Positions 26,052 to 35,600 of a DNA stretch of 64,000 nucleotides are shown in pieces (within the stretch, counting starts at the first letter, position 1; every line of letters starts with the position of its first letter). Source of the stretch: Rosettibacter firmus (GTDB lineage: Bacteria; Bacteroidota; Ignavibacteria; Ignavibacteriales; Melioribacteraceae); NCBI RefSeq assembly GCF_036860695.1, contig NZ_JAYKGJ010000001.1:558001-622000 (forward strand), given 5' to 3'. The translations under genes were made by a program, and so were the position numbers. The notes below the pieces were generated by a model, which worked only from the letters and a program-made list of their open reading frames with translations, had not been told where the DNA came from and did not search any database.

Positions 26052-27113
26052 ATGAAAATTAAATTGAAAGATGCCGCCGACTTTGTCGGCGGTGTTGTTA
26101 TTGGAAATCCTGAACTCGAAATTTCTAACATTGCAAAAATCGAAGAAGCAAAAGAAGGTGATCTTACATTTCTCTATCTCCCTGCTTACGAAAAATATCT
26201 CGAAACCACTAAAGCATCAGCTGTAATTATAAGTCCAGAATTTAAAAAGACAAGAACCGATATAAGTTATATTGAAGTTAAAAATCCTAATGTAGCTTTT
26301 CAAAAAATTATTAATACATTTTTAAAACCAAATTTAAATTTGATTGGCATCGATTCTACTGCTTCAATTCATCCAACTGCAAAAATTGGAAAAAATGTTG
26401 CAATAGGTAAAAATGTTGTAATATCAGAAAACTGTGAGATTGGAGATAACACTATAATCTTTCATAATACTGTAATAATGGACAATGTTAAAATTGGCTC
26501 AAATACTTTAATCTATCCTAACGTAACAATACGAGAAAATTGTGTGGTTGGAAATAATGTGATAATTCATTCAAACACTTGTATAGGTTCAGATGGATTT
26601 GGTTATGTTTTAAACGATAGAGGTGAATATGAAAAAGTTCCACAAATTGGAAATGTGGTTATTGAAGATGATGTTGAAATAGGTTCTAATGTTTCAATTG
26701 ATCGTGCAGCACTTGGATCAACATTAATTAAAAAAGGTGTTAAAATAGATAACCTTGTTCAGGTAGCACATAATGTCGTTATTGGTGAACACACAGCCAT
26801 TGCAGCTCAGGCTGGAATTTCTGGCAGTACAAAAATTGGAAAACATTGTATGATTGCTGGTCAATCTGGTTTTGTTGGTCACATTGAAATTGCAGATGGA
26901 ACAATTATCGGTGCTCAAGCTGGTGTTTCAAAATCAATTAAGAAACCTGGAAAATATAGAGGTTCACCTGCCGAAGAAATGTCAACTCAATTAAGATTAG
27001 AAGCCCACGTAAGAAATTTACCTTCTTACTTAGAAAGAATTAAAAAATTAGAAGAAAAAATTGCATCTTTGGAAAGTAAAATTTTAGAATTAACAGAAAA
27101 AAAGGGTAATTAA
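26052..27113 (+). CDS. lpxD: UDP-3-O-acylglucosamine N-acyltransferase
   Basis: The 353-residue enzyme adds the N-linked 3-hydroxyacyl chain in lipid A synthesis. It has the N-terminal uridine-binding domain (about 1-100), a left-handed beta-helix built of hexapeptide repeats (about 105-300, many (I/V)G.N..I steps), the catalytic histidine in [10 protein letters not shown] and a C-terminal helical extension with a coiled coil. RGSPAEEM near residue 300 is the usual end of the repeat domain. Its last base overlaps the first base of the lpxC-fabZ gene. The usual length is about 340-350, so it is complete. Confidence 0.97.
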   Translation: MKIKLKDAADFVGGVVIGNPELEISNIAKIEEAKEGDLTFLYLPAYEKYLETTKASAVIISPEFKKTRTDISYIEVKNPNVAFQKIINTFLKPNLNLIGIDSTASIHPTAKIGKNVAIGKNVVISENCEIGDNTIIFHNTVIMDNVKIGSNTLIYPNVTIRENCVVGNNVIIHSNTCIGSDGFGYVLNDRGEYEKVPQIGNVVIEDDVEIGSNVSIDRAALGSTLIKKGVKIDNLVQVAHNVVIGEHTAIAAQAGISGSTKIGKHCMIAGQSGFVGHIEIADGTIIGAQAGVSKSIKKPGKYRGSPAEEMSTQLRLEAHVRNLPSYLERIKKLEEKIASLESKILELTEKKGN

Positions 27114-28525
27114 TGTTAGAATTACAAAGAACAATAGCTAAACCAGTTTCATTATCAGGTACTGGTTTACATACAGGTACATCATGTACTATTACATTTA
27201 AACCTGCTCCAGAAAATTATGGTATAAAATTTATCAGAGTCGACCTGGGAGGTAGCCCAGAGATTCCTGCTAATGTCGATTATGTTGTAGATCTATCTCG
27301 TGGAACAACACTCGGCATTGGCGAAGCAAAAGTTCATACAGTCGAACATGTACTCGCTGCAATTGCAGGCTTACAAATAGATAATATTATAATTGAAATA
27401 GATGGAATTGAACCACCTGTAGGCGATGGAAGTGCAATGCCTTTTGTCGAAAAATTACTCGAAGCAGGCTTTGTTACACAAAATAGTCCTAAAGATTATC
27501 TTGTTATTGATCAGACTGTTATGTATCACGATGAAGAAAAAAAAATTGATATTGTAGCACTTCCATTAAATGACTATAGAATAACAATTATGGTGGATTA
27601 TCAAAATCCTGCTCTCGGAAGTCAACACACTGGTTTATTTAATCTCGAAAAAGAATTTGTTACCGAATTTGCACCTGCACGAACTTTTTGCTTTTTAAGC
27701 GAAGTTGAAATGCTTGCCGATCAGGGATTAATTAAAGGTGGAAATATCAATAATGCTGTAGTAATTGTTGACCATGAAATTGACGAAGAAGGATTAAAAA
27801 GATTAAAAGAAAAACTTAACCTTGCAGATGATATTTCTGTGACTCATGAAGGATTTTTAAGTAATAATGTTTTACGATTCAAAAATGAACCTGTAAGACA
27901 TAAATTACTTGATATGCTTGGCGATTTAGCTTTAATTGGAGTTCCTATTAAAGCACAAATACTTGCAGCTCGTCCAGGACACAAAGCAAATGTAGAATTT
28001 GCAAAAAAAATTAGAACTCTTTATCAACAGAAAAAACTTGTTAAAAAATATCAACATGTTAAAAAAGAAGGCGTTGTTTTTGATGCAAATGCCATACAAA
28101 GAATTTTACCACATCGTTATCCATTTCTGCTCGTCGATAAAATTATTGATCTTGAACTGGATAAAAAAGTTGTAGGTGTAAAATGTGTTACAATTAATGA
28201 ACCATTTTTCCCTGGTCATTTCCCTGGACAACCAATAATGCCCGGAGTTCTTATTATTGAAGCTATGGCTCAAGTAAGTGGAATATTAGTTTTAAATTCA
28301 TTCATTGATCCAGCAAACCATCTCGTATATTTTATGAGCATTAACAATGCAAAATTTAGAAAACCTGTTGTACCAGGTGATCAATTAATTCTTGAAGCAG
28401 AAATAATTTCTAAAAAAACAAAATACTTTTCCATCAAAGGAACTGCTTATGTTGATGGAAATGTTGTAGCCGAAGCAGAATTTATGGGTGCAATTGTAGA
28501 TAAAGAAAATAAACCTCAGAACTAA
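27113..28525 (+). CDS. lpxC-fabZ: Bifunctional UDP-3-O-acyl-GlcNAc deacetylase / 3-hydroxyacyl-ACP dehydratase
   Basis: The 470-residue protein is a fusion. Residues 1-~310 are LpxC, the zinc deacetylase that commits to lipid A synthesis, with zinc ligands in HTVEHVLAAIAG (H75, H79) and the later VRHKLLDMLGDL region. Residues ~325-470 are FabZ, with LPHRYPFLLVDKI and the catalytic FPGHFPGQPIMPGVLIIEAM. FabZ draws on the same 3-hydroxyacyl-ACP pool as the lipid A acyltransferases, so the fusion places the competing activities together. This fusion is characteristic of the Bacteroidota/Chlorobi group and supports the taxonomic placement. It overlaps lpxD by 1 bp and is followed by lpxA after 11 bp. 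Confidence 0.97.
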   Translation: MLELQRTIAKPVSLSGTGLHTGTSCTITFKPAPENYGIKFIRVDLGGSPEIPANVDYVVDLSRGTTLGIGEAKVHTVEHVLAAIAGLQIDNIIIEIDGIEPPVGDGSAMPFVEKLLEAGFVTQNSPKDYLVIDQTVMYHDEEKKIDIVALPLNDYRITIMVDYQNPALGSQHTGLFNLEKEFVTEFAPARTFCFLSEVEMLADQGLIKGGNINNAVVIVDHEIDEEGLKRLKEKLNLADDISVTHEGFLSNNVLRFKNEPVRHKLLDMLGDLALIGVPIKAQILAARPGHKANVEFAKKIRTLYQQKKLVKKYQHVKKEGVVFDANAIQRILPHRYPFLLVDKIIDLELDKKVVGVKCVTINEPFFPGHFPGQPIMPGVLIIEAMAQVSGILVLNSFIDPANHLVYFMSINNAKFRKPVVPGDQLILEAEIISKKTKYFSIKGTAYVDGNVVAEAEFMGAIVDKENKPQN

Positions 28526-28536
28526 ATACTATTGAT

Positions 28537-29313
28537 ATGAATAAAATTCATTCAACCGCAATTGTTAGTCCAAAAGCAAAATTAGGCGATAACATTGAAA
28601 TTGGTCCATACACAATCATTCATGATGATGTTGAAATTGGTAATGATTGTATTATTGGTCCACATGTAGTTGTTTATAATGGTGCCAGAATTGGGAGTCG
28701 TGTAAAAATATTTCAGGGAGCCTCTGTTTCCAACCTGCCACAGGATTTAAAATATGCAAATGAAGAAACTTACCTTTATATTGGAGATGATACAGTAATA
28801 AGAGAATTTGCAACTCTTCATAAAGGAACTGCTGCTACCGGAAAAACTGTGATAGGAAATAATTGTTTACTGATGGCTTATGTTCATGTTGCACATGATT
28901 GTGTAATTGGAAATAAGGTGATAATTTCAAATGCAACTCAAATTGCCGGTCATGTTCAAATTGAAGATGTAGTTATAATTGGTGGACAGGGGGCGGTTCA
29001 TCAATTCTGTAAAATTGGTCAACATGCTATGGTTGGTGGTGGTGGAATGGTTGGAACAGATATTCCTCCCTATTCACTCGTAAGTGGATATCCCGCAAGA
29101 TTTATGGGCTTAAATACTGTTGGACTTAAACGCAGAAATTTTTCAAGCGAAGATATTAATACATTAAAAGAAGCATATAGAATATTTTATAACTCTGGTT
29201 TAAATCATTCTGCTGCACTTCAAAAATTAAAAGAAAAATACTCCGAACATCCACTCGTCAAAAATATAATAAAATTTATTGAATCTTCTGAACGCGGTGT
29301 AGTACGAAGATGA
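28537..29313 (+). CDS. lpxA: UDP-N-acetylglucosamine O-acyltransferase
   Basis: The 258-residue acyltransferase catalyses the first step of lipid A synthesis, transfer of 3-hydroxyacyl from ACP to UDP-GlcNAc. A beta-helix of hexapeptide repeats (about 1-185) contains the catalytic histidine region MAYVHVAHDCVIGN and the HQFCKIGQHAMVGGG segment. The C-terminal helical domain (NTVGLKRRNFSSEDINTLK) is the LpxA-specific acyl-binding end. The length matches the family. It overlaps the lipoate ligase gene by 4 bp. Confidence 0.97.
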   Translation: MNKIHSTAIVSPKAKLGDNIEIGPYTIIHDDVEIGNDCIIGPHVVVYNGARIGSRVKIFQGASVSNLPQDLKYANEETYLYIGDDTVIREFATLHKGTAATGKTVIGNNCLLMAYVHVAHDCVIGNKVIISNATQIAGHVQIEDVVIIGGQGAVHQFCKIGQHAMVGGGGMVGTDIPPYSLVSGYPARFMGLNTVGLKRRNFSSEDINTLKEAYRIFYNSGLNHSAALQKLKEKYSEHPLVKNIIKFIESSERGVVRR

Positions 29314-30065
29314 AATGGTTTCTGATAGAATTCTTAGAAGCTCCAGGTCAATACAACATGCAATTTGATCTGGAGCTTGCAAAAATTTGTAAAGATAATG
29401 AAGCTTATCTTAGACTATATAAATGGAAACCATATTGTATTTCACTTGGAGCTCATCAAAAATTCGAAGATATTAATCTTCAAAAAGCTGAGAAAGATGG
29501 AATTGATGTAGTAAAAAGACCAACTGGTGGACGGGCAATTCTTCATGCAGAAGAAATTACTTATTCTGTTATTCTCCCTTTTTCCAGAATTAATAGTGCA
29601 AAAGAAGTTTATCAAAAAATTTCCTTCGCCTTGATTGAAGGATTAAAACTTTATCATCCTGTTTTTCATAACCTTGAATTAGAAAATAATCAACCAGATT
29701 TTCTCAAACTACTGAATCAACCATCTGGAATTATTTGTTTTGGAAGTTCTGCTAAAAACGAAGTTAAATTTAATGGCAGAAAATTAATTGGCAGTGCTCA
29801 GAGAAAATTAAACAACGTAATTCTTCAGCATGGTTCGTTATTATGCGGAAAATATCACAGAAATTTAGTTGATTACATTAATACTGATGAAACTACCAGA
29901 ACTCAACTAAAAAATGAAATATCTCAAAAAACAATTGAAGTAGAAACAATTACTGGAAAACAGGTTGATTATATTAAACTTTCTGAATGCTTGATAAATG
30001 GCTTTAAGAAAGTATGGGATATTGAATTTGATAAATCTGAAATAAATTTGTCAATCCTAAAATAA
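29310..30065 (+). CDS. Lipoate-protein ligase A / octanoyltransferase family protein
   Basis: The 251-residue protein has the BPL/LplA/LipB fold. The signature VVKRPTGGRAILHAEEITYS near residues 70-90 and the lysine motif KLIGSAQRKLNNVILQHGSL near 155-175 are diagnostic. Members attach lipoate, or transfer octanoate from ACP (LipM type), to the E2 and H proteins of lipoate-dependent enzymes; the sequence alone does not separate the two. Its ATG overlaps the end of lpxA (ATGA), so it is translated with the lipid A genes, which draw on the same acyl-ACP pool. The gap 30066-30139 after it holds only an AT-only inverted repeat (30101-30123). Confidence 0.9.
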   Translation: MKWFLIEFLEAPGQYNMQFDLELAKICKDNEAYLRLYKWKPYCISLGAHQKFEDINLQKAEKDGIDVVKRPTGGRAILHAEEITYSVILPFSRINSAKEVYQKISFALIEGLKLYHPVFHNLELENNQPDFLKLLNQPSGIICFGSSAKNEVKFNGRKLIGSAQRKLNNVILQHGSLLCGKYHRNLVDYINTDETTRTQLKNEISQKTIEVETITGKQVDYIKLSECLINGFKKVWDIEFDKSEINLSILK

Positions 30066-30139
30066 TTGCTTCATTGAATTTCCATCAGAACAATCTTAAT
30101 ATTATTTTTCAATTTGAAAATAATTGAATACTTATTGCT

Positions 30140-31201
30140 ATGAAAAATATTTTTGTAATCGTATTAATTTTTAGTTCATTACTCTTTTCACAATCACTTA
30201 GTGAATACGATTTTTATTTAAAAGGTTCTTCGGTAATGGATATCTGCAGTGATGGTAAGGATATCTGGATTGCTACAAATGGATCTGGTATATTTAGATA
30301 TATTCCATCACAAGATAAATGGGAACAGTACTCAACACTAAAAGGAAATTTACAACACGACTTTTTTTATTGCATAACTGCTAACGAAGATTATGTATGG
30401 GCAGGCTCAATTGATGGTCTTTTTATTTATGATAAAAATAGAAACTTCTGGACAAAAAGAAAATTTGCTCTTGGTGGTCAACTTTCAAACTGGATTCGTT
30501 CGATTGCTTATGACAAATATGAAAATGTTGTATGGATAGGAAGATTTCAGTATCTAACAAAATATGATTTGAAAACTAAAAGATTTACAGACTATAATTT
30601 AAAGATTAACAATAACGAAAAAACAAATACAATAAAAACAATTCTTGTTGATGGTGATAGTATTGTATGGTTCGGAACAGAAGCTGGTTTGCATAAGTAT
30701 GATAAATCAAAAGATTTGAACAGTCCTGATGCAATTACATTTTACGACAATCGTTATAATTACTTCAATGGAGAAGGTGAGCAAGTTTCTATTTCAACAA
30801 TATTACTGGAAAGAAATTTCATCTGGATTGGTCTCGATGAATTTATTACTGCTGAAAGACCTGAATTCAATCTCGGTGGTTTATTCAGGTATAATCGTAA
30901 AAATGAATGGATTAGATTTGACAATACTAATGGATTACCAGCTAATGGAATTTATGATCTTGAAAGAACAGGCAATTATATCTGGGTCTCTCTTTATCAA
31001 TTTGGAAAAGAAACAAAAGAATTATATGGTCGTGGACTTGTATTAATAAATAGAATTAATAATAAAATTATTCCAATAAACGATGAAAGAATTCCTAAAA
31101 CAATAAACAAAATTTTTTTTGATGGCACCTACTTGTGGCTTGGTTCAGAAAATGGTCTAATAAAAATAAATTTCTTTAATCAACTTGCACAATGGAGATA
31201 A
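30140..31201 (+). CDS. Exported two-component-regulator-propeller-like protein of unknown function
   Basis: The 353-residue protein has a signal peptide (about 1-18) and a series of repeats in which an Ile/Val-Trp-(Ile/Leu/Phe)-G/A core recurs (DIWIATNGSGIFRY, YVWAGSIDGLFIYD, VVWIGRFQYLTKYD, IVWFGTEAGLHKYD, YLWLGSENGLIKI). This is the Reg_prop beta-propeller pattern found in periplasmic sensors, but no kinase or DNA-binding domain is attached. It probably forms a free periplasmic or surface propeller; the function is unknown. It ends 4 bp before the rfaE1 ATG, and the rfaE1 ribosome-binding site lies in its last codons, so it belongs to the envelope operon. Confidence 0.75.
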   Translation: MKNIFVIVLIFSSLLFSQSLSEYDFYLKGSSVMDICSDGKDIWIATNGSGIFRYIPSQDKWEQYSTLKGNLQHDFFYCITANEDYVWAGSIDGLFIYDKNRNFWTKRKFALGGQLSNWIRSIAYDKYENVVWIGRFQYLTKYDLKTKRFTDYNLKINNNEKTNTIKTILVDGDSIVWFGTEAGLHKYDKSKDLNSPDAITFYDNRYNYFNGEGEQVSISTILLERNFIWIGLDEFITAERPEFNLGGLFRYNRKNEWIRFDNTNGLPANGIYDLERTGNYIWVSLYQFGKETKELYGRGLVLINRINNKIIPINDERIPKTINKIFFDGTYLWLGSENGLIKINFFNQLAQWR

Positions 31202-31205
31202 TAAA

Positions 31206-32213
31206 ATGTTGAACACTACATTAAAACAATTAAACAAACTCAAGAAAAAATTTTATAATAAAAAAATTGCAATTATTGGAGATATGATGCTCGATTGTTA
31301 TTACTGGGGCGAAGTAAGTAGAATTTCACCAGAAGCTCCAGTACCAATTGTAGCAGTTGATAATGAATTTTCAAGATTTGGTGGTGCAATGAATGTAGCT
31401 CATAACATTTTAAAGCTTGGTGGAATTCCTCTTCCTATTGGTGTAATAGGTAATGATCATAACGGAAAAAACTTGCTTGATTTAATGTCGCAGGCAAAAA
31501 TCAATAATCGATTTATAATAATTGATAAAACAAGACCAACAACTACAAAAACAAGAGTAATTGCAAATAATCAACATATTGTAAGAATTGATAAAGAAGA
31601 TACAACTCCTATCAATTCCAGAATTGAAAATAAAATTATAGAGATACTTAAAAAAAATATTAAACAAATTGATGCAATTATTCTGGAAGATTACAATAAA
31701 GGTGTTCTAACAGCCAGATTAATAGAGCAAATAATTTCTATTGCAAATGAATCAAAAAAAATTATTACTGTTGATCCTAAATTCAATAATTTCTTTTCCT
31801 ATAAAAATGTTACTGTCTTTAAACCTAATAGAAAAGAAACTGAAGATGTACTTGGCATAAAAATAAAAACTCCTGAAGATGTAACTAAAGCAGGAAATAT
31901 TTTAATGGAAAAATTAAAAGCAAAGTATGTTTTACTTACATTAGGAGAAGAAGGCGTTGCTTTATTTGAAAACGGACAGATTGAAAGAAAAATTCCTACA
32001 AAGGCAAGAAAAGTTGCCGATGTATCTGGAGCAGGTGATACTGTAATTTCAACATTAACTATTGCTCTGGCTGCTGGTGCAAAAATTTATGATGCAGCTT
32101 ATTTAGCTAATTTTGCTGGTGGACTCGTTTGCGAAGAAGTAGGAATCGTTCCTATTTCAATTGACAAATTATTTAATGAAGTAATCGAAGAGATTAATAA
32201 TGGAAAGAATTAA
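31206..32213 (+). CDS. rfaE1: D-glycero-beta-D-manno-heptose-7-phosphate kinase
   Basis: The protein (335 residues from the ATG at 31206) is a PfkB-type sugar kinase corresponding to the N-terminal half of HldE. It phosphorylates heptose 7-phosphate in ADP-heptose synthesis for the LPS core. GDMMLDCYYWGEVSRISPEAP near the start and the anion-hole motif ADVSGAGDTVISTLTIALA near residues 275-295 are typical. The frame is open from a TTG at 31185, but TGGAG lies 9 bases before the ATG at 31206, so I prefer the latter. The rfaE2 gene overlaps its end by 14 bp; the two together replace the fused hldE of enterobacteria. Confidence 0.95.
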   Translation: MLNTTLKQLNKLKKKFYNKKIAIIGDMMLDCYYWGEVSRISPEAPVPIVAVDNEFSRFGGAMNVAHNILKLGGIPLPIGVIGNDHNGKNLLDLMSQAKINNRFIIIDKTRPTTTKTRVIANNQHIVRIDKEDTTPINSRIENKIIEILKKNIKQIDAIILEDYNKGVLTARLIEQIISIANESKKIITVDPKFNNFFSYKNVTVFKPNRKETEDVLGIKIKTPEDVTKAGNILMEKLKAKYVLLTLGEEGVALFENGQIERKIPTKARKVADVSGAGDTVISTLTIALAAGAKIYDAAYLANFAGGLVCEEVGIVPISIDKLFNEVIEEINNGKN

Positions 32214-32682
32214 ATCCATTGATGAACTTCTAACCATAAGAAGTGAATTAAAAAAACAAAACAAAATTGTTGTTTTTACAAATGGTTGTTTTGATATTTT
32301 ACACGCTGGTCACATTGATTATTTGAATAAAGCAAAAGCTCTTGGCGATGTTCTATTTGTTGCAATTAATTCAGATTTATCGATGAAAAAAATTAAAGGA
32401 GAAAAAAGACCAATCGTACCACAAAACGAAAGAGCATTTATTATTTCAAACCTGAAAGCCGTTGATTATGTCACAATATTTGAAGAAGAAACTCCTTATG
32501 AAGTTATTAAAAAATTAGTGCCTGATGTTTTAGTTAAAGGTGCTGATTGGTCTAAAGATAAAATTGTTGGAAGTGATATTGTAATTGCTGCAGGCGGTAG
32601 AGTCGAAACAATTGAATTCGTTAACTTTCAATCAACAACAAATATAATTAATACTATTCTTGAGAGATTTAAAGATAAATGA
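32200..32682 (+). CDS. rfaE2: D-glycero-beta-D-manno-heptose 1-phosphate adenylyltransferase
   Basis: The 160-residue nucleotidyltransferase corresponds to the C-terminal half of HldE and makes ADP-heptose. The cytidylyltransferase-fold motif FTNGCFDILHAGHIDYL near residues 26-42 and the later FEEETPYEVIKKLVPDVLVKG are typical, and the length is normal for the stand-alone enzyme. It overlaps rfaE1 by 14 bp and tamB by 4 bp, indicating translational coupling on both sides. Its presence predicts a heptose-containing LPS core. Confidence 0.95.
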   Translation: MERIKSIDELLTIRSELKKQNKIVVFTNGCFDILHAGHIDYLNKAKALGDVLFVAINSDLSMKKIKGEKRPIVPQNERAFIISNLKAVDYVTIFEEETPYEVIKKLVPDVLVKGADWSKDKIVGSDIVIAAGGRVETIEFVNFQSTTNIINTILERFKDK

Positions 32683-35600
32683 TAGATGAATTAGTAAAAC
32701 CAAAAAGAAAACGCTCTCTATTCAGAAAAATTATAAATGTCTTTATTGGCATTTTTCTGGGAATTGTGTGTTTATTAATCATCTTTATTGGTTTTTCACA
32801 AACAAGAACTTTTCGTGAACTTTTTAGAAAAAAAGTAATTGAACTTGTTAATAAAGAAATTAATGGTAAAATTAATATCGAAAAAATTGAAGGAACAATT
32901 CTCACTTCCCTTTTCTTGAGAAATACATCCCTGTTAACCGAGAACGATACTCTTCTTTATGCAAAGAATATTGAGATTAAAACAAGTCCCCTTCAACTTA
33001 TTCTAAAAAAAATCTATGTAAGAAAAATCTCTCTTGAAAATCTAAAAATTAATTTTCTGCAAGATGAAAATGGATTATGGAATTACGAAAAATTACTTAA
33101 ACCTAAACCAGAAGATACCACAAAATCTAAATTCCCCTTCTTTATTCAGGTAAACGATCTACAATTAAAAAACATAAATTTTGTTAAACAGTCTTTTGAA
33201 AATATAAGATCAGAAAAATTTTATAACACTCTAAATTACAATGACATTAGAATCACGAATTTGAATTTATCAGCTCAAGCATTTATTGATATTAAAAATT
33301 CTGACTTCCTAATATTATTGAATAAATTCTCATTCAAACCAAATCTTAATCACTTTACACTAAAAAATATTTCTGGAAATTTTGCCATCACTAAAAATTT
33401 TGCAAGTGTCTCCAACTTTGTACTCGAAACCGATAGCAGCAATATTCAATTAGATGCTAAACTCGATAGTTTAAATATTCTTGAAAACACTAATTTAGAA
33501 GGTTTTAAAAATTGTCCAATACAAATTGATCTTAATATAAAACAGTTCAGTTTCACAGATTTATCTTCGTTTATTGAAAGCACTAAAATCCTAAAAGGCT
33601 CTCCTTCTTTAAAATTAAATGCCAGTGGTAAATTCGGTGATTTTAATATTCAAAAACTTGTACTCGATTATCGTGATTCTCATATTGAATTAAAAGGAAG
33701 AATGCTCAACCTTAACAATCCAGAAAATCTTTTTATAGATGCTAAGATTATTGATACAGACATAAATTACAAAGATGCTATAGCCTTACTACCAGAATTA
33801 AAACTTCCTGAATTTGCTAAACTCTCCGTCTCTTCTGTCAATATTGAATTTAATGGTGAACCAACAAATTTTAATGCTAAGTTTAGTGGAAACATAGAAA
33901 ATGGAAAATTAATTTTTGATTGTTCACTTAATTTAAAAGAGCAACCAATTTCATATAATATTAAATTCCAGACAAACGAAATAAATTTAGAACCATTAAT
34001 TGGTTATAGTACTCTTCTCAATGCTTATGGTGATGTAAATGGAATAGGTGTAAAACCTGCTGACTTAAAAACAGATTTTAAATTAACAATTGAAAATTCT
34101 ATAATTAACGAAATCCCGATCGATAAATTTACTGCAACAGCTAAAGCAGAAAATAAAAATATCAATTTAGATATTGAAGGATATTCAAAATCAACAGAAG
34201 CAATCTTTTTAGGTGACATAGATTTTAAAAATGATTCAATCCCCATTTATAGTATTGTAGGAAGCTTAAAACACCTTAACTTATCTGAATTCACAAAAGA
34301 AGATAAAGACAAAAGCAATCTTAATTTCTATTTCAGTGCTGAAGGACAGCATATCAATCCCGATAGCATAATTGGTACATTTTCATTTGGTATTGATTCA
34401 TCAAAATTTAGAAATACAGATATAAAATTCTCAAACATTGATTTAATACTAAAAAAAGAAAATAATCATAGAACAATAAATATTGTTTCAGATTTTATAG
34501 ACTTTAATATTGAAGGCGATTTTCTATTAAGTGATGCCATAAATCTTCTTTCTTACGAATCAAATACTATTTCAAAAATTATTTCTGATAAATTAAAGCA
34601 ACTGAATCCTTTAGCTATTATTTCAAAAGAAACTAAAGAAGATACTTTAGTAACAACAATTCCTGATATTGCAAAAAAAGATCTTGCGTTCGACTTCAAT
34701 TTTAAATTGAAAGACTTTAGCTTAATAGCTTCGATACTGAACAATGAACGATTAGATATTGTTGGTTCAGGAAAAGGTTTTATTAAAAATGAATCATCAA
34801 ATTTTTCAATCAATACTTCTCTCGATATCGATTATTTTGTACTAATGCAGAATGGCGAAACAATTTATATCTCAGATTTAATAACAGACATAAATTTCAC
34901 GAGAAATAATAATTCCCTATCATTCAATAAATTATTTGGAACAACTTCTCTAACTGGTAAAAGATTTTATAATGGTGGCAACATTGAAAATATAGAACTG
35001 GATTTTGTATTCAATCAAAGCAAATTATTTTTTAATATTTATGCAGCAGTAGAAAATTCTGCAAAAACATCTGCAGAAGGTTATATTTTATTATCTCCCG
35101 TAGAACAACAACTTCTATTGAGCAATTTATCTATCGACTACAAAAATATGTTATGGAAAAATCCTGATACAATTAAAATAAACTTTAATCCAAACTACTT
35201 TAAAATTAATAGCTTTGTTCTAAAATATGATACTTCTTTAATATCATTAAGTGGAATTATTGAATCCACTGGTAAACAAAATCTAAGATTAAATGCAAAT
35301 AACATTTCTGGTAAAGTTCTGAGTAATTATTTATTTGGCACAATAAATCCTTTCCTGAAAGCAGATTGTGATATAAATGTATCAGTAAATGGCGAATTTA
35401 ATAATCCAAGAATATCAGCAAATATAAAGGTGAACGATATTTCATATGCTCAAAGAAAATTAGGTTATCTTTCTGGAATATTAAATTATGAAAATAAAGT
35501 AATCGACACAGATTTAAGATTCTTAGATTCAACTTATAATTATAATCAACCATTAATAACAATAAGTGGGACAGTACCGATAAACTTAAGTTTTGGTTCA

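Noticed and set aside
30101-30123. AT-only inverted repeat after the lipoate ligase gene as a terminator
   Set aside because: The stem has no G-C pairs of note and no U-run follows; the operon seems to continue.
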